This document shows, piece after piece, positions 1-5,443 of a stretch of 7,102 nucleotides of DNA. The notes beneath the pieces are model-generated. The model ran no database searches. It worked only from the letters and a program-made list of their open reading frames with translations, and was not told the origin of the DNA. Both the position numbers and the translations under genes were made by a program. The number at the start of each line of letters is the position of its first letter. Within the stretch, counting starts at the first letter, position 1. This stretch comes from Oscillibacter sp. Its GTDB lineage: Bacteria; Bacillota; Clostridia; Oscillospirales; Oscillospiraceae. The stretch is from contig DNFA01000049.1 of assembly GCA_003487665.1 (NCBI GenBank), positions 70,022 to 77,123 of the forward strand, in the 5' to 3' direction.

Positions 1-258
1 GATGATGGCCCACTCGCCGCCCCTGCGCACCCATACGGCCACCGGCTCCATGATGCCGCCGCAGTCGCTGGCGCGGTCGCCCGGCTCAATGTCCACATGC
101 AGGCTGCTCAGGCAGTTGGGGCAGTGGTTGCGGTGGTCGCTGCCGGCGCTCTCCGGCGTGCAGAGCCGCCCACAGACCTTGCAGGTGAAGGCGTCGCGGC
201 AGGCGTGTGTCTTGTAATAGCCCTTTTCAAAGGTTTTCCGTTTGTTTTCGCGGTTCAT
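1..258 (-). CDS. RNHCP domain-containing protein (3' end outside window)
   Basis: Reading minus from the ATG at 258-256 gives 86 codons with no stop before the window edge, so the C-terminus is missing. The protein carries the signature that names the RNHCP family: residues 43-50 read RNHCPNCL, followed by SLHVDIEPGDR and a DCGG motif at 65-68. Cysteine pairs C26/C29 (CKVCG) and C46/C49 look like a four-cysteine zinc site, as in a zinc ribbon. The family is small, probably metal binding, and I know of no established biochemical role. The start is supported by AGGAGG at 266-271, seven bases before the ATG. The stretch is visibly richer in G+C than the genes to the right. Family call is secure; function is unknown. 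Confidence 0.9.
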   Translation of the reverse strand, partial: MNRENKRKTFEKGYYKTHACRDAFTCKVCGRLCTPESAGSDHRNHCPNCLSSLHVDIEPGDRASDCGGIMEPVAVWVRRGGEWAII

Positions 259-374
259 GTTGGTTCCTCCTGAACGTGCTTTCGGCTCGCCGGGAGGAAT
301 GGCGTGTGAATAGATTTGCCAGACCTCCCGGTCAGGCCACACGCTCCGGTGACAGATGATTGAGTTTCAAACAT
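255..374 (-). CDS. Possible 39-codon leader ORF upstream of the RNHCP gene
   Basis: An open frame begins at the ATG at 374-372, about 22 bases after the predicted transcription start, and ends with TGA at 257-255. This TGA overlaps the RNHCP start codon as ATGA. The peptide starts MFETQSSVTGACGL and ends RKHVQEEPT. Its own ribosome site is poor (AGGA lies only two bases before the ATG), and the peptide resembles no family I know. The stop-start overlap and position in the leader fit a translationally coupled or attenuating leader peptide, but an ORF this short can arise by chance. It also contains the inverted repeats described for this leader. Confidence 0.3.
   Translation of the reverse strand: MFETQSSVTGACGLTGRSGKSIHTPFLPASRKHVQEEPT
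264..344 (-). promoter_or_regulatory. RNHCP leader with competing inverted repeats around the ribosome site
   Basis: Three perfect complementary pairs are visible. Arms 290-297 and 324-331 (CCGGGAGG/CCTCCCGG) form an 8-bp stem. Arms 264-270 and 293-299 (TTCCTCC/GGAGGAA) form a 7-bp stem in which the RNHCP ribosome site is one arm. Arms 302-308 and 338-344 (GCGTGTG/CACACGC) form a 7-bp stem. The first two pairs share bases 293-297 and cannot form together, so one fold hides the ribosome site and the other frees it. The first and third interleave, so they would either compete or form a pseudoknot. This looks like translational attenuation, possibly set by ribosomes on the leader ORF. That reading is inference. 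Confidence 0.4.
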
Positions 375-380
375 GTCCTA

Positions 381-398
381 CTAACTAATATTAGTTAG
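381..398. promoter_or_regulatory. 18-bp perfect palindrome, probable repressor operator
   Basis: CTAACTAATATTAGTTAG is a perfect palindrome placed just downstream of the predicted -10 box, over the likely transcription start of the RNHCP transcript. Perfect dyads of this size and position are typical operators for dimeric repressors such as the TetR or MarR families. No such regulator is encoded in the window, so it would act in trans or from beyond the left edge. Confidence 0.6.
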
Positions 399-402
399 CG
401 TC

Positions 403-431
403 GTTGTAGCACAGCAGCCCCGTGCTGTCAA
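403..431 (-). promoter_or_regulatory. Sigma-A-type promoter for the RNHCP transcript
   Basis: On the minus strand a perfect TTGACA -35 box (431-426) is followed by a 17-bp spacer and TACAAC (408-403; four of six bases of the -10 consensus). Transcription would start near 396, inside the palindrome, giving a leader of about 138 nt before the RNHCP start. Confidence 0.65.
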
Positions 432-543
432 GCGTGTCTGCCTTGATCGGCAGGGGAGACACAGACCGGCGGCGATCCGGTATCGCAGAGGTATTTCACC
501 GCTAAAGGGGGAAATGAAAAAAACTGAAATTTAGAGCACAAGA
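432..543. other. Intergenic spacer with no recognised gene
   Basis: Between the RNHCP promoter and the terminator hairpin I see no ORF with a ribosome site and no RNA gene. With the RNHCP leader on its left and the tRNA remnant and repeats on its right, it belongs to a stretch of nearly 600 bases (259-841) without a confident protein gene. Confidence 0.5.
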
Positions 544-576
544 AAAACCTCGTAACCGGCATGGTTACGAGGTTTT
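544..576 (-). terminator. Strong rho-independent terminator, perfect 14-bp stem
   Basis: Arms 544-557 and 563-576 are perfectly complementary with a 5-nt loop. On the minus strand the stem runs into TTTTTCTT. It lies four bases beyond the 3' end of the tRNA remnant at 581, so it is most simply the original terminator of that tRNA gene. The A-run on the other side means it could also stop plus-strand transcripts. Confidence 0.85.
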
Positions 577-580
577 CATC

Positions 581-603
581 TGGAGGTGACACCCGGATTT
601 GAA
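581..603 (-). other. 3'-terminal fragment of a tRNA gene (probably tRNA-Cys), likely attachment-site core
   Basis: On the minus strand this reads as a tRNA 3' end: T-loop TTCAAAT, T-stem strand CCGGG, acceptor strand TGTCACC, discriminator T and encoded CCA. The match stops at the T-loop. The bases before it (GGCGA) do not complement CCGGG, and no D-arm, anticodon arm or 5' acceptor strand follows. A T discriminator and this acceptor strand fit bacterial tRNA-Cys as I remember it; tRNA-Gly is an alternative. Tyrosine recombinases often target tRNA 3' ends and leave just such a fragment at one end of the inserted element. The terminator at 544-576 marks 1-580 as the chromosomal side. Confidence 0.65.
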
Positions 604-841
604 TCGCCGTGGGGCGATTTTACATCGTGTTGACTGATGCCGGGAAGTGTTGGAAATACAGGGCTTGCAGGAAATCATGCTGTTAGATGCTGCCGGGCTG
701 TATTATTGTATTCTGATGTTATAAGGCTAAAAATAAGGCTAAATTTTGTGGCCGTGCGGAATGTACCGAAGTATGAAAGTCCGCAATTACAACCTGCGTA
801 TTCGTAAAACAGGTGCAGCCCTCCTTGACACCGCAGAAAGG
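604..841. other. Non-coding stretch inside the proposed element end
   Basis: Apart from the direct repeat at 721-743 I see no convincing gene here. Stops interrupt the frames I followed, and there is no intact integrase or excisionase. It holds the region downstream of the XRE gene pair, where I find no hairpin with a U-tract to end that transcript. Confidence 0.5.
721..743. repeat. Tandem 11-bp direct repeat ATAAGGCTAAA (two copies)
   Basis: Identical copies lie at 721-731 and 733-743, one base apart, giving a 12-bp period. The site is about 120 bases inside the proposed element end. Tandem direct repeats of this size in that position are typical arm-type binding sites for the N-terminal domain of tyrosine integrases (the DR-2 repeats of Tn916 are the known model). 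The repeat is plain to see; the function is inferred. Confidence 0.55.
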
Positions 842-1516
842 CTATACTTCAAATGTATTCGTGTCCCGGATGAGACGGTATTCCTCTTTTGTGATCAATA
901 CCTTCTCTATCAATTGTGAAGTTCCGCGCAGCTTTGTTTTACTGCAAAGACATTTGAACGCGATATTCTTGTAGTCGCTATTGTGCGTCACAGCTAACCC
1001 GATCCTGTAGTTTGGCTCTGCCGATAGGGTCGGTATATTGACCGTAAACAGCTCATGGGGCTGCGCCGTATTGCGCAGAGCACATGTGAAACTGTGGTCA
1101 GTACCATATGTGCGCCCATAATACAGGGATTGGCAGTCGTACAAATTGTTCTGGTCGTGGATATTGCGGAAAAGGATCGCCGAAGAAGTCTGCCGGGAGT
1201 ACTCTATCACTCCGGCACACAGCTTGCGTCTTGCGCCGTCGTACCAGTACAGCCAAAGATGCTCCAGATCGCAGTCCGGTGTAAGGCCACAGAGCTTTCC
1301 GACATGCTTGAGAATCATTCCCATATCGATATGCAGCACGCCGCAGTAATCGGCCAGCACATCAAGGGGGATCGCCGCCGCACCGGTCTCATATTTTGAG
1401 ATGGTCGTGATGCCCTTGTGAATCTTCGAGGAGATCGCATCCAACGTCAGCTGCTCTGCGCTGCGTCTCGCGCGGAGAATGCTGCCTATGCGCAGATAAA
1501 AAACGGATCTGTTCAT
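842..1516 (-). CDS. XRE-family HTH regulator with uncharacterised C-terminal domain (second of pair)
   Basis: This 224-residue protein has an N-terminal XRE/Cro-type helix-turn-helix at about residues 8-65, with the recognition-helix hallmark TTISKYETG at 37-45. Residues 87-224 form a separate domain beginning LWLYWYDG (88-94) and ending DTNTFEV. The same layout and motifs occur in the upstream neighbour, so the two are paralogs that have diverged widely. The C-terminal part looks like a ligand- or partner-sensing domain, but I recognise no named family beyond similar uncharacterised clostridial HTH proteins. The ATG lies only three bases after the neighbour's stop and has no good ribosome site, so translation is probably coupled to it. 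No signal peptide or membrane segment is seen. Confidence 0.85.
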   Translation of the reverse strand: MNRSVFYLRIGSILRARRSAEQLTLDAISSKIHKGITTISKYETGAAAIPLDVLADYCGVLHIDMGMILKHVGKLCGLTPDCDLEHLWLYWYDGARRKLCAGVIEYSRQTSSAILFRNIHDQNNLYDCQSLYYGRTYGTDHSFTCALRNTAQPHELFTVNIPTLSAEPNYRIGLAVTHNSDYKNIAFKCLCSKTKLRGTSQLIEKVLITKEEYRLIRDTNTFEV

Positions 1517-1519
1517 AAC

Positions 1520-2212
1520 TCAATTTACAATAAAGGCATTGGCGGAGCGGGCGAGAGAACAGTCGTCCGCGTTCAGCTTCAATATATCTGTCAGAAAGTC
1601 CTCGTCGCCGATGGGAGTCGGCGATGCGACAGCTTTTAGGGCAACATTTTGATAGGAAAAGGTAATGCCGCTGATAATGCCCTTCATATACCGATGACCA
1701 TTCCCACAGCAAGCCATTGCCTGGAAGCTCATCAGCGAAAAGTCAAAAGGAGCGGCGCAGTTTTGGAGGCAGAAATCCATGCTGTAGCTATTCGCGCTCA
1801 TGCTTCCGGTGTATACAAAATCTGAACCGGCAGACGGTTCTGCGGGATGATAGTACAGATACAGGCTTGCGGCACCCGAAGCATTGTCCCATTTCAGCAG
1901 GCTCGTCTTCAGCTCATGCTCACGGCCACGGCACCAGTAGACCCAAAGCATGTTCTCCTGCCCTGAAACCGTGGTGCTGCTATCCACGGCACCGCTGTGG
2001 ATGGCAGCCGTAGGGGAAAATCCGATGCCGTACAGTCCGCAAAGCTGCATGAATATATCGCAGGGGACAGGAATGTCCCCTGTTTCGTATTTGGAAATCG
2101 TCGGAATGGTCTTCCCTACAAGAGCCGCAGCAGCAGCCATATTCAGCCCACACTCGATCCGGGCGGAACGGAGCCGCTTTCCTAATTCAACATAGTAGCT
2201 TTCTCTACTCAT
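1520..2212 (-). CDS. XRE-family HTH regulator with uncharacterised C-terminal domain (first of pair)
   Basis: This 230-residue protein has an XRE helix-turn-helix at about residues 8-65; PTISKYETGDIPVP (37-50) is the strongest stretch. The C-terminal domain starts at LWVYWCRG (89-96), matches the second gene's LWLYW, and later shares a YQNVALKAVAS segment (187-197) corresponding to YKNIAFKCLCS in the paralog. It ends RSANAFIVN. The start is supported by AGGTGA at 2217-2222, four bases before the ATG, and by a promoter with TATAAT further upstream. It heads a two-gene minus-strand unit, divergent from the transporter operon, a common arrangement for local regulators. DNA binding is a confident call; the signal sensed and the targets are unknown. 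Confidence 0.88.
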   Translation of the reverse strand: MSRESYYVELGKRLRSARIECGLNMAAAAALVGKTIPTISKYETGDIPVPCDIFMQLCGLYGIGFSPTAAIHSGAVDSSTTVSGQENMLWVYWCRGREHELKTSLLKWDNASGAASLYLYYHPAEPSAGSDFVYTGSMSANSYSMDFCLQNCAAPFDFSLMSFQAMACCGNGHRYMKGIISGITFSYQNVALKAVASPTPIGDEDFLTDILKLNADDCSLARSANAFIVN

Positions 2213-2216
2213 ACGC

Positions 2217-2222
2217 TCACCT
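2217..2222 (-). promoter_or_regulatory. Ribosome binding site of the first XRE gene
   Basis: AGGTGA on the minus strand, four bases from the ATG at 2212-2210. It fixes the start of the first XRE gene; the second gene has no comparable site. Confidence 0.6.
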
Positions 2223-2241
2223 ATCGGCTTTATTCAAACTT

Positions 2242-2270
2242 ATTATAGCTCATTTTCCCAGAAAACGCAA
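2242..2270 (-). promoter_or_regulatory. Promoter of the XRE gene pair
   Basis: On the minus strand a perfect TATAAT -10 box (2247-2242) sits 17 bp from TTGCGT (2270-2265), which matches the -35 consensus in three of six bases. A weak -35 would suit an activated or autoregulated promoter. The predicted start is near 2235, giving a leader of roughly 22 nt. Confidence 0.6.
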
Positions 2271-2279
2271 GCATTTGCG
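2266..2279. promoter_or_regulatory. Inverted repeat CGCAA-N4-TTGCG over the XRE -35 box
   Basis: A perfect 5+5 inverted repeat with a 4-base centre overlaps the predicted -35 hexamer of the XRE promoter. Size and placement suit an operator for an XRE dimer, so autoregulation by the adjacent gene products is the simplest reading. No second copy was noticed near the transporter promoter. Confidence 0.4.
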
Positions 2280-2305
2280 CTCATACGGATACGGGGTCAT
2301 GCACC

Positions 2306-2322
2306 GGAAAAAGTATTTTTCC
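2306..2322. repeat. Small perfect inverted repeat GGAAAAA-gta-TTTTTCC
   Basis: A 7-bp perfect inverted repeat with a 3-base centre in the divergent control region. It is followed at 2329-2340 by a smaller one (GCGG, four bases, CCGC). It could be a binding site or a weak hairpin; nothing in the sequence decides between these. Confidence 0.35.
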
Positions 2323-2466
2323 CCTTACGCGGCATTCCGCTGTTGTGAAGGCCTCACTTTTTCGTATTTTGCAAAAAGCTACTGATTTCAGAGAATTTTC
2401 TTTGAACCACTCCTGCCCAAAGAAGGAGAACGCCGCAATTTTTGCCAAAAACGAAAAAAGAAAAAG

Positions 2467-2492
2467 CCGCTTTTTTCGCAGCAAAAAAGCGG
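2467..2492. terminator. Hairpin with 10-bp stem, terminator-like on the minus strand
   Basis: Arms CCGCTTTTTT (2467-2476) and AAAAAAGCGG (2483-2492) are perfectly complementary with a 6-nt loop. On the minus strand the stem is followed by GCTTTTTCTTTTTTCG, a good U-tract. On the plus strand it is followed by the weaker TGATATTTTTA. It sits just upstream of the predicted transporter promoter, so it would block antisense or read-through transcription and separate the two divergent units. Confidence 0.55.
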
Positions 2493-2499
2493 TGATATT

Positions 2500-2528
2500 T
2501 TTACAGATTTACGCCGTTTTGATAAGAT
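2500..2528 (+). promoter_or_regulatory. Candidate promoter of the transporter-amidohydrolase operon
   Basis: TTTACA (2500-2505) and TAAGAT (2523-2528) lie exactly 17 bp apart, matching the sigma-A consensus in five and four of six bases. Predicted transcription start is near 2535, only 13 bases before the first possible ATG (2548) and 73 before the alternative at 2608. Confidence 0.5.
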
Positions 2529-2547
2529 AAATTCGGTCAAAGTCTAC

Positions 2548-3858
2548 ATGGCAGATGTGCTCCGGCCTGCAGGCTTTGGCAGAATAAGAGATTATGAGAA
2601 ACAAGAGATGAGTGAGCTGAAAAAGTCAAGACTGAAGCAAAACATGTGGCGGCTGGTTTTGATCACGATTTCCGGCGCCGCAATCTACGGCCTTCCCTAC
2701 TTCCGGTCATATTACTATGACGCCTATCTGGAGACATACCACCTGACAAATACCCAGATGGGAATGTTCGGCACGATGTTCGGCATTTTCGGGATGGTCT
2801 CGTATCTGTTCGGTGGTATTGTGGCGGATATCATATCTCCGCGCAAGCTGATGAGCATTTCTCTGGTTCTGACAGGAATCGGTGGTCTGCTGCACCTGAT
2901 GAATCCGGGCTACGGAATGCTTCTCGGCATCTATATGCTCTGGGGCTTCTCCTCGCTGTTTGCGTTCTGGCCGTCTCTGCTCAAGGCGCTCAGGCAACTT
3001 GCCGATCCCAACGAGCAGAGCAAGGCCACCGGCTTTATGGAGGGCGGACGCGGTATCGTAAACGCAGTGCTGCTGGCGGTCACGCTGCTGATCTTCAACT
3101 ATTTCAGCAAAAAGGCCAGCGACCTTGCCGGCTTGAACGGCGTGATCATCTTCTATTCCGCCGTTGTAATCCTTCTTGGCATAGTTCTTTTCTTTGCCAT
3201 GAAGGATGAGGCTTCGCAGGAAAAGGCGGAAAAGTTCAACTTCCGGGAGGCTATTCAGGTGCTGAAGCTCCCCGCCGTGTGGATTCTTTCGCTGATCCTT
3301 TGCTGCACGTATACGATGAACATCATGTTCTACTACTTTACGCCCTACGCCACCTCTGTGCTGGGCGTAACGGCTACTGTCGGAGCAATGATCACCATGC
3401 TTTCCCAGTACATCCGCCCCGTTGCCAGCTTCAGCAGCGGCATTATCGCAGACCGGCTCGGTCGTTCAAAGGTCATGTATATCACCTTCTCCCTCATGCT
3501 GGTCTGTACTGTCATCCTGACCGTTTCCGGACATATGACCATGGTGCCCTTCGTTGTCATTTGCGGGCTGATCTACCTGGGCATGTACGGTGGCTACAGC
3601 TTGGTCTTCTCCATGATGGTCGAGGGCGGCGTTCCCGAAAAATCGGCAGGCACGGCAATCGGCGTAGTTTGTACGCTCGGGTATCTGCCGGAGGTGATCT
3701 GCCCTCTTGTGAGCGGCAAGGTGCTGGACGCCATGGGCAACAACGGCTACAAACCTCTGTTTATATGGATATCCGTCATGATGGGCCTCGGCATCATCGG
3801 CCTTATCATCTGGGACAACTATGTGAAGAAGCTGAAGCAGAAGCAGGCGGCGGAATGA
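2548..3858 (+). CDS. MFS transporter (12-TM secondary carrier, substrate unknown)
   Basis: This 436-residue protein is a Major Facilitator Superfamily carrier of the inner membrane. About twelve hydrophobic segments run from residue 34 to 424, with a charged central loop near 218-235. Both halves carry the MFS loop 2-3 motif: GGIVADIISPRKL at 89-101 and SGIIADRLGRSKV at 297-309. The style resembles NarK/YihN-like carriers, but no substrate motif is recognisable. The start is uncertain. The ATG at 2548 has no ribosome site and gives an unusual N-terminus (MADVLRPAGF). The ATG at 2608 (MSELKKSRLK) gives a normal short cytoplasmic lead-in to the first helix but also has only a weak AAGAG. It is the first gene of the plus-strand operon, 51 bp before the BCCT gene. 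Confidence 0.88.
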   Translation: MADVLRPAGFGRIRDYEKQEMSELKKSRLKQNMWRLVLITISGAAIYGLPYFRSYYYDAYLETYHLTNTQMGMFGTMFGIFGMVSYLFGGIVADIISPRKLMSISLVLTGIGGLLHLMNPGYGMLLGIYMLWGFSSLFAFWPSLLKALRQLADPNEQSKATGFMEGGRGIVNAVLLAVTLLIFNYFSKKASDLAGLNGVIIFYSAVVILLGIVLFFAMKDEASQEKAEKFNFREAIQVLKLPAVWILSLILCCTYTMNIMFYYFTPYATSVLGVTATVGAMITMLSQYIRPVASFSSGIIADRLGRSKVMYITFSLMLVCTVILTVSGHMTMVPFVVICGLIYLGMYGGYSLVFSMMVEGGVPEKSAGTAIGVVCTLGYLPEVICPLVSGKVLDAMGNNGYKPLFIWISVMMGLGIIGLIIWDNYVKKLKQKQAAE

Positions 3859-3909
3859 ACCCGGTACGCCTGCACGGGGCGGCAATACGTGGTAATGGAG
3901 TTGTGACGA

Positions 3910-5439
3910 ATGAAGTTTGAAACACGCGGAGCTGACAGAAAGAAACACGGCGTGTACGCAGCGGCGATGGCGGTCACCTTTGTGCTGATCGTATGGTCCA
4001 CTGCCTTTCGGGGCAGCTTTGTCCGGGTCACGGACACGCTGTATACATTTCTGAGTGAAAAATTCGGATGGCTGTATCTGCTGGTGATCTTTGCGTTTGT
4101 CGTCTTCTGTTTCATCCTCGCCTTCAGCCGTTATGGGCAAAAGCGCCTGGGCGCGGATGACGCCACGCCCAGGTACAGCACCGTCTCGTGGTTCGCCATG
4201 CTATTCTGCGCAGGAATGGGCGTGGGACTGGTGTTCTGGGGCGTTGCGGAGCCGCTGACGCATTTTGAAGATCCGCTCGGCGCGGAGGCGGGAACGGAGG
4301 TAGCCGCTCGCTTTGCAATGCAGGAATCCTTTATGCACTGGGGACTGCATCCGTGGGCAATCTACGGGATATTGGGGTTGTCCATGGCGTACTTTTCCTT
4401 CCGGAAGGGTGAGAAGCTGCTGGTAAGCAGTACGCTGATCCCGGTCATTGGCAGGAAGCGTGCGCAGGGCGTTGTCGGGAAAGTGGTGGACGTGCTGACA
4501 GTTGTCATCACGGCGACCGGCATCTCTACGACGTTGGGGCTCAGCGCTTTGCAGATCAACGGTGGGATGAACCGCCTGTTTCCGGCGGTCTGTGTCGATT
4601 TGAATACCCAGATCGTCATTATCGTCATTTCCGCCGCAGCTTTTATTGCGTCGGCGGTCAGCGGCGTAGACAAGGGCGTCAAGACTCTTTCCAACATCAA
4701 TCTGGCGTTGACGCTTGTTTTCTGTACGGCGGCATTCATTGTCGGTCCTCAGCTTGAGATACTGAACAACCTCGTCAGCGGCATGGGCGATTACCTGTCT
4801 GGACTGATTCGGGAGAGTCTGCACCTGTCTGCCTATGGCGGCAATGAGTGGGTCGTCAACTGGCGCATTTTCTACTGGGCGTGGTGGATATCCTGGGCGC
4901 CCTTTGTCGGCGCGTTTATCGCACGGATATCTGAGGGGCGGACGATCCGTGAATTCGTTTTGGGCGTGTTGATCGTACCGACCGCCGCATCTTGTATATG
5001 GTTCGCGGTCTTCGGAAGCCTCGGCATACACCTCGGTATGGATGGCATACTCTCTCACGAGATGCTGGCAGAAGCTGTAAACACACCGGAAATCGCACTG
5101 TTTACCGTGCTGGAGCAATACCCGCTGCATTTTCCGCTGTCGGTGCTGGCCATGCTGCTTTTGTTCTTCTTTTTCATCACGTCTTCGGATTCCGGAACGC
5201 TCGTCCTTGGAATCTTCAGCTCCGATGGACAGCAGGAGCCGTCGAATCTGCGCAAGATCGTATGGGGCGTCATCATCTCCCTGCTGGCGGTTGGGCTGTT
5301 AGCCTCGGGCGGACTGACTTCAGTGCAGAGAGTGTCTATCATCATGGCGTTTCCGTTTCTGTTTATTCTGCCCTGCTGCGGCTGCGCAGTGGTAAAATCC
5401 CTGTGGAAGGAAGACATGACACGAAAGAGGAAGGTTTGA
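3910..5439 (+). CDS. BCCT-family transporter (betaine/carnitine/choline type)
   Basis: This 509-residue membrane protein is a confident betaine/carnitine/choline transporter: FCAGMGVGLVFWGVAEPLTHF (from 99) and FYWAWWISWAPFVGAFIARIS (from 321) are family signatures. GMGVG at 102-106 matches the glycine stretch of sodium-coupled BetP. The BetP aromatic box for the trimethylammonium group appears complete: W144, W149, Y152 in HWGLHPWAIY and W326 in WAWWISW. SSDSGT (425-430) is also typical. Both tails are short: about 13 residues before the first helix and roughly 10 after the last, without the long charged C-terminal sensor of osmoregulated BetP. This points to nutrient uptake rather than stress response. 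GGAG at 3897-3900, nine bases before the ATG, supports the start. The exact substrate is inferred only to class. Confidence 0.95.
   Translation: MKFETRGADRKKHGVYAAAMAVTFVLIVWSTAFRGSFVRVTDTLYTFLSEKFGWLYLLVIFAFVVFCFILAFSRYGQKRLGADDATPRYSTVSWFAMLFCAGMGVGLVFWGVAEPLTHFEDPLGAEAGTEVAARFAMQESFMHWGLHPWAIYGILGLSMAYFSFRKGEKLLVSSTLIPVIGRKRAQGVVGKVVDVLTVVITATGISTTLGLSALQINGGMNRLFPAVCVDLNTQIVIIVISAAAFIASAVSGVDKGVKTLSNINLALTLVFCTAAFIVGPQLEILNNLVSGMGDYLSGLIRESLHLSAYGGNEWVVNWRIFYWAWWISWAPFVGAFIARISEGRTIREFVLGVLIVPTAASCIWFAVFGSLGIHLGMDGILSHEMLAEAVNTPEIALFTVLEQYPLHFPLSVLAMLLLFFFFITSSDSGTLVLGIFSSDGQQEPSNLRKIVWGVIISLLAVGLLASGGLTSVQRVSIIMAFPFLFILPCCGCAVVKSLWKEDMTRKRKV
5428..5434 (+). promoter_or_regulatory. Ribosome binding site of the amidohydrolase gene
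   Basis: AGGAAGG within the last codons of the BCCT gene, nine bases before the ATG at 5444. It fixes the start and shows tight operon packing. Confidence 0.7.
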
Positions 5440-5443
5440 CATT

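Noticed and set aside
2..217. 71-codon plus-strand frame at the left edge
   Set aside because: Antisense to the RNHCP gene, which has clear signature motifs.
581..660. A complete tRNA gene on the minus strand
   Set aside because: Only the T-loop-to-CCA part is present; the bases beyond 603 cannot form the T-stem, anticodon arm or acceptor.
780..841. Terminator after the XRE pair (ACCTG/CAGGT pairing)
   Set aside because: Five base pairs only, large loop, and no U-tract on the minus strand.
1055..1399. 114-codon plus-strand frame opposite the second XRE gene
   Set aside because: Antisense shadow of a gene with a clear helix-turn-helix.
842..2212. Type II toxin-antitoxin or phage repressor pair
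   Set aside because: Both proteins carry the HTH and the same C-terminal domain; no small toxin-like partner or phage genes are nearby.
2281..2484. 67-codon minus-strand frame in the divergent control region
   Set aside because: Begins inside the 2467-2492 hairpin, is Lys/Phe-rich from A/T runs, and has no family resemblance or ribosome site.
3279..3920. 213-codon plus-strand open frame overlapping the MFS gene
   Set aside because: Out-of-frame shadow; the MFS frame has clear family motifs over the same bases.
3466..4140. 224-codon minus-strand open frame across the MFS/BCCT junction
   Set aside because: Antisense to two certain genes, His/Asp-rich shadow composition, no ribosome site or domain.
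4201..5130. 309-codon minus-strand open frame opposite the BCCT gene
   Set aside because: It lies wholly antisense to a certain gene, is rich in Arg, Pro, Gln and Asp as expected from a GC-rich antisense frame, and resembles no family.
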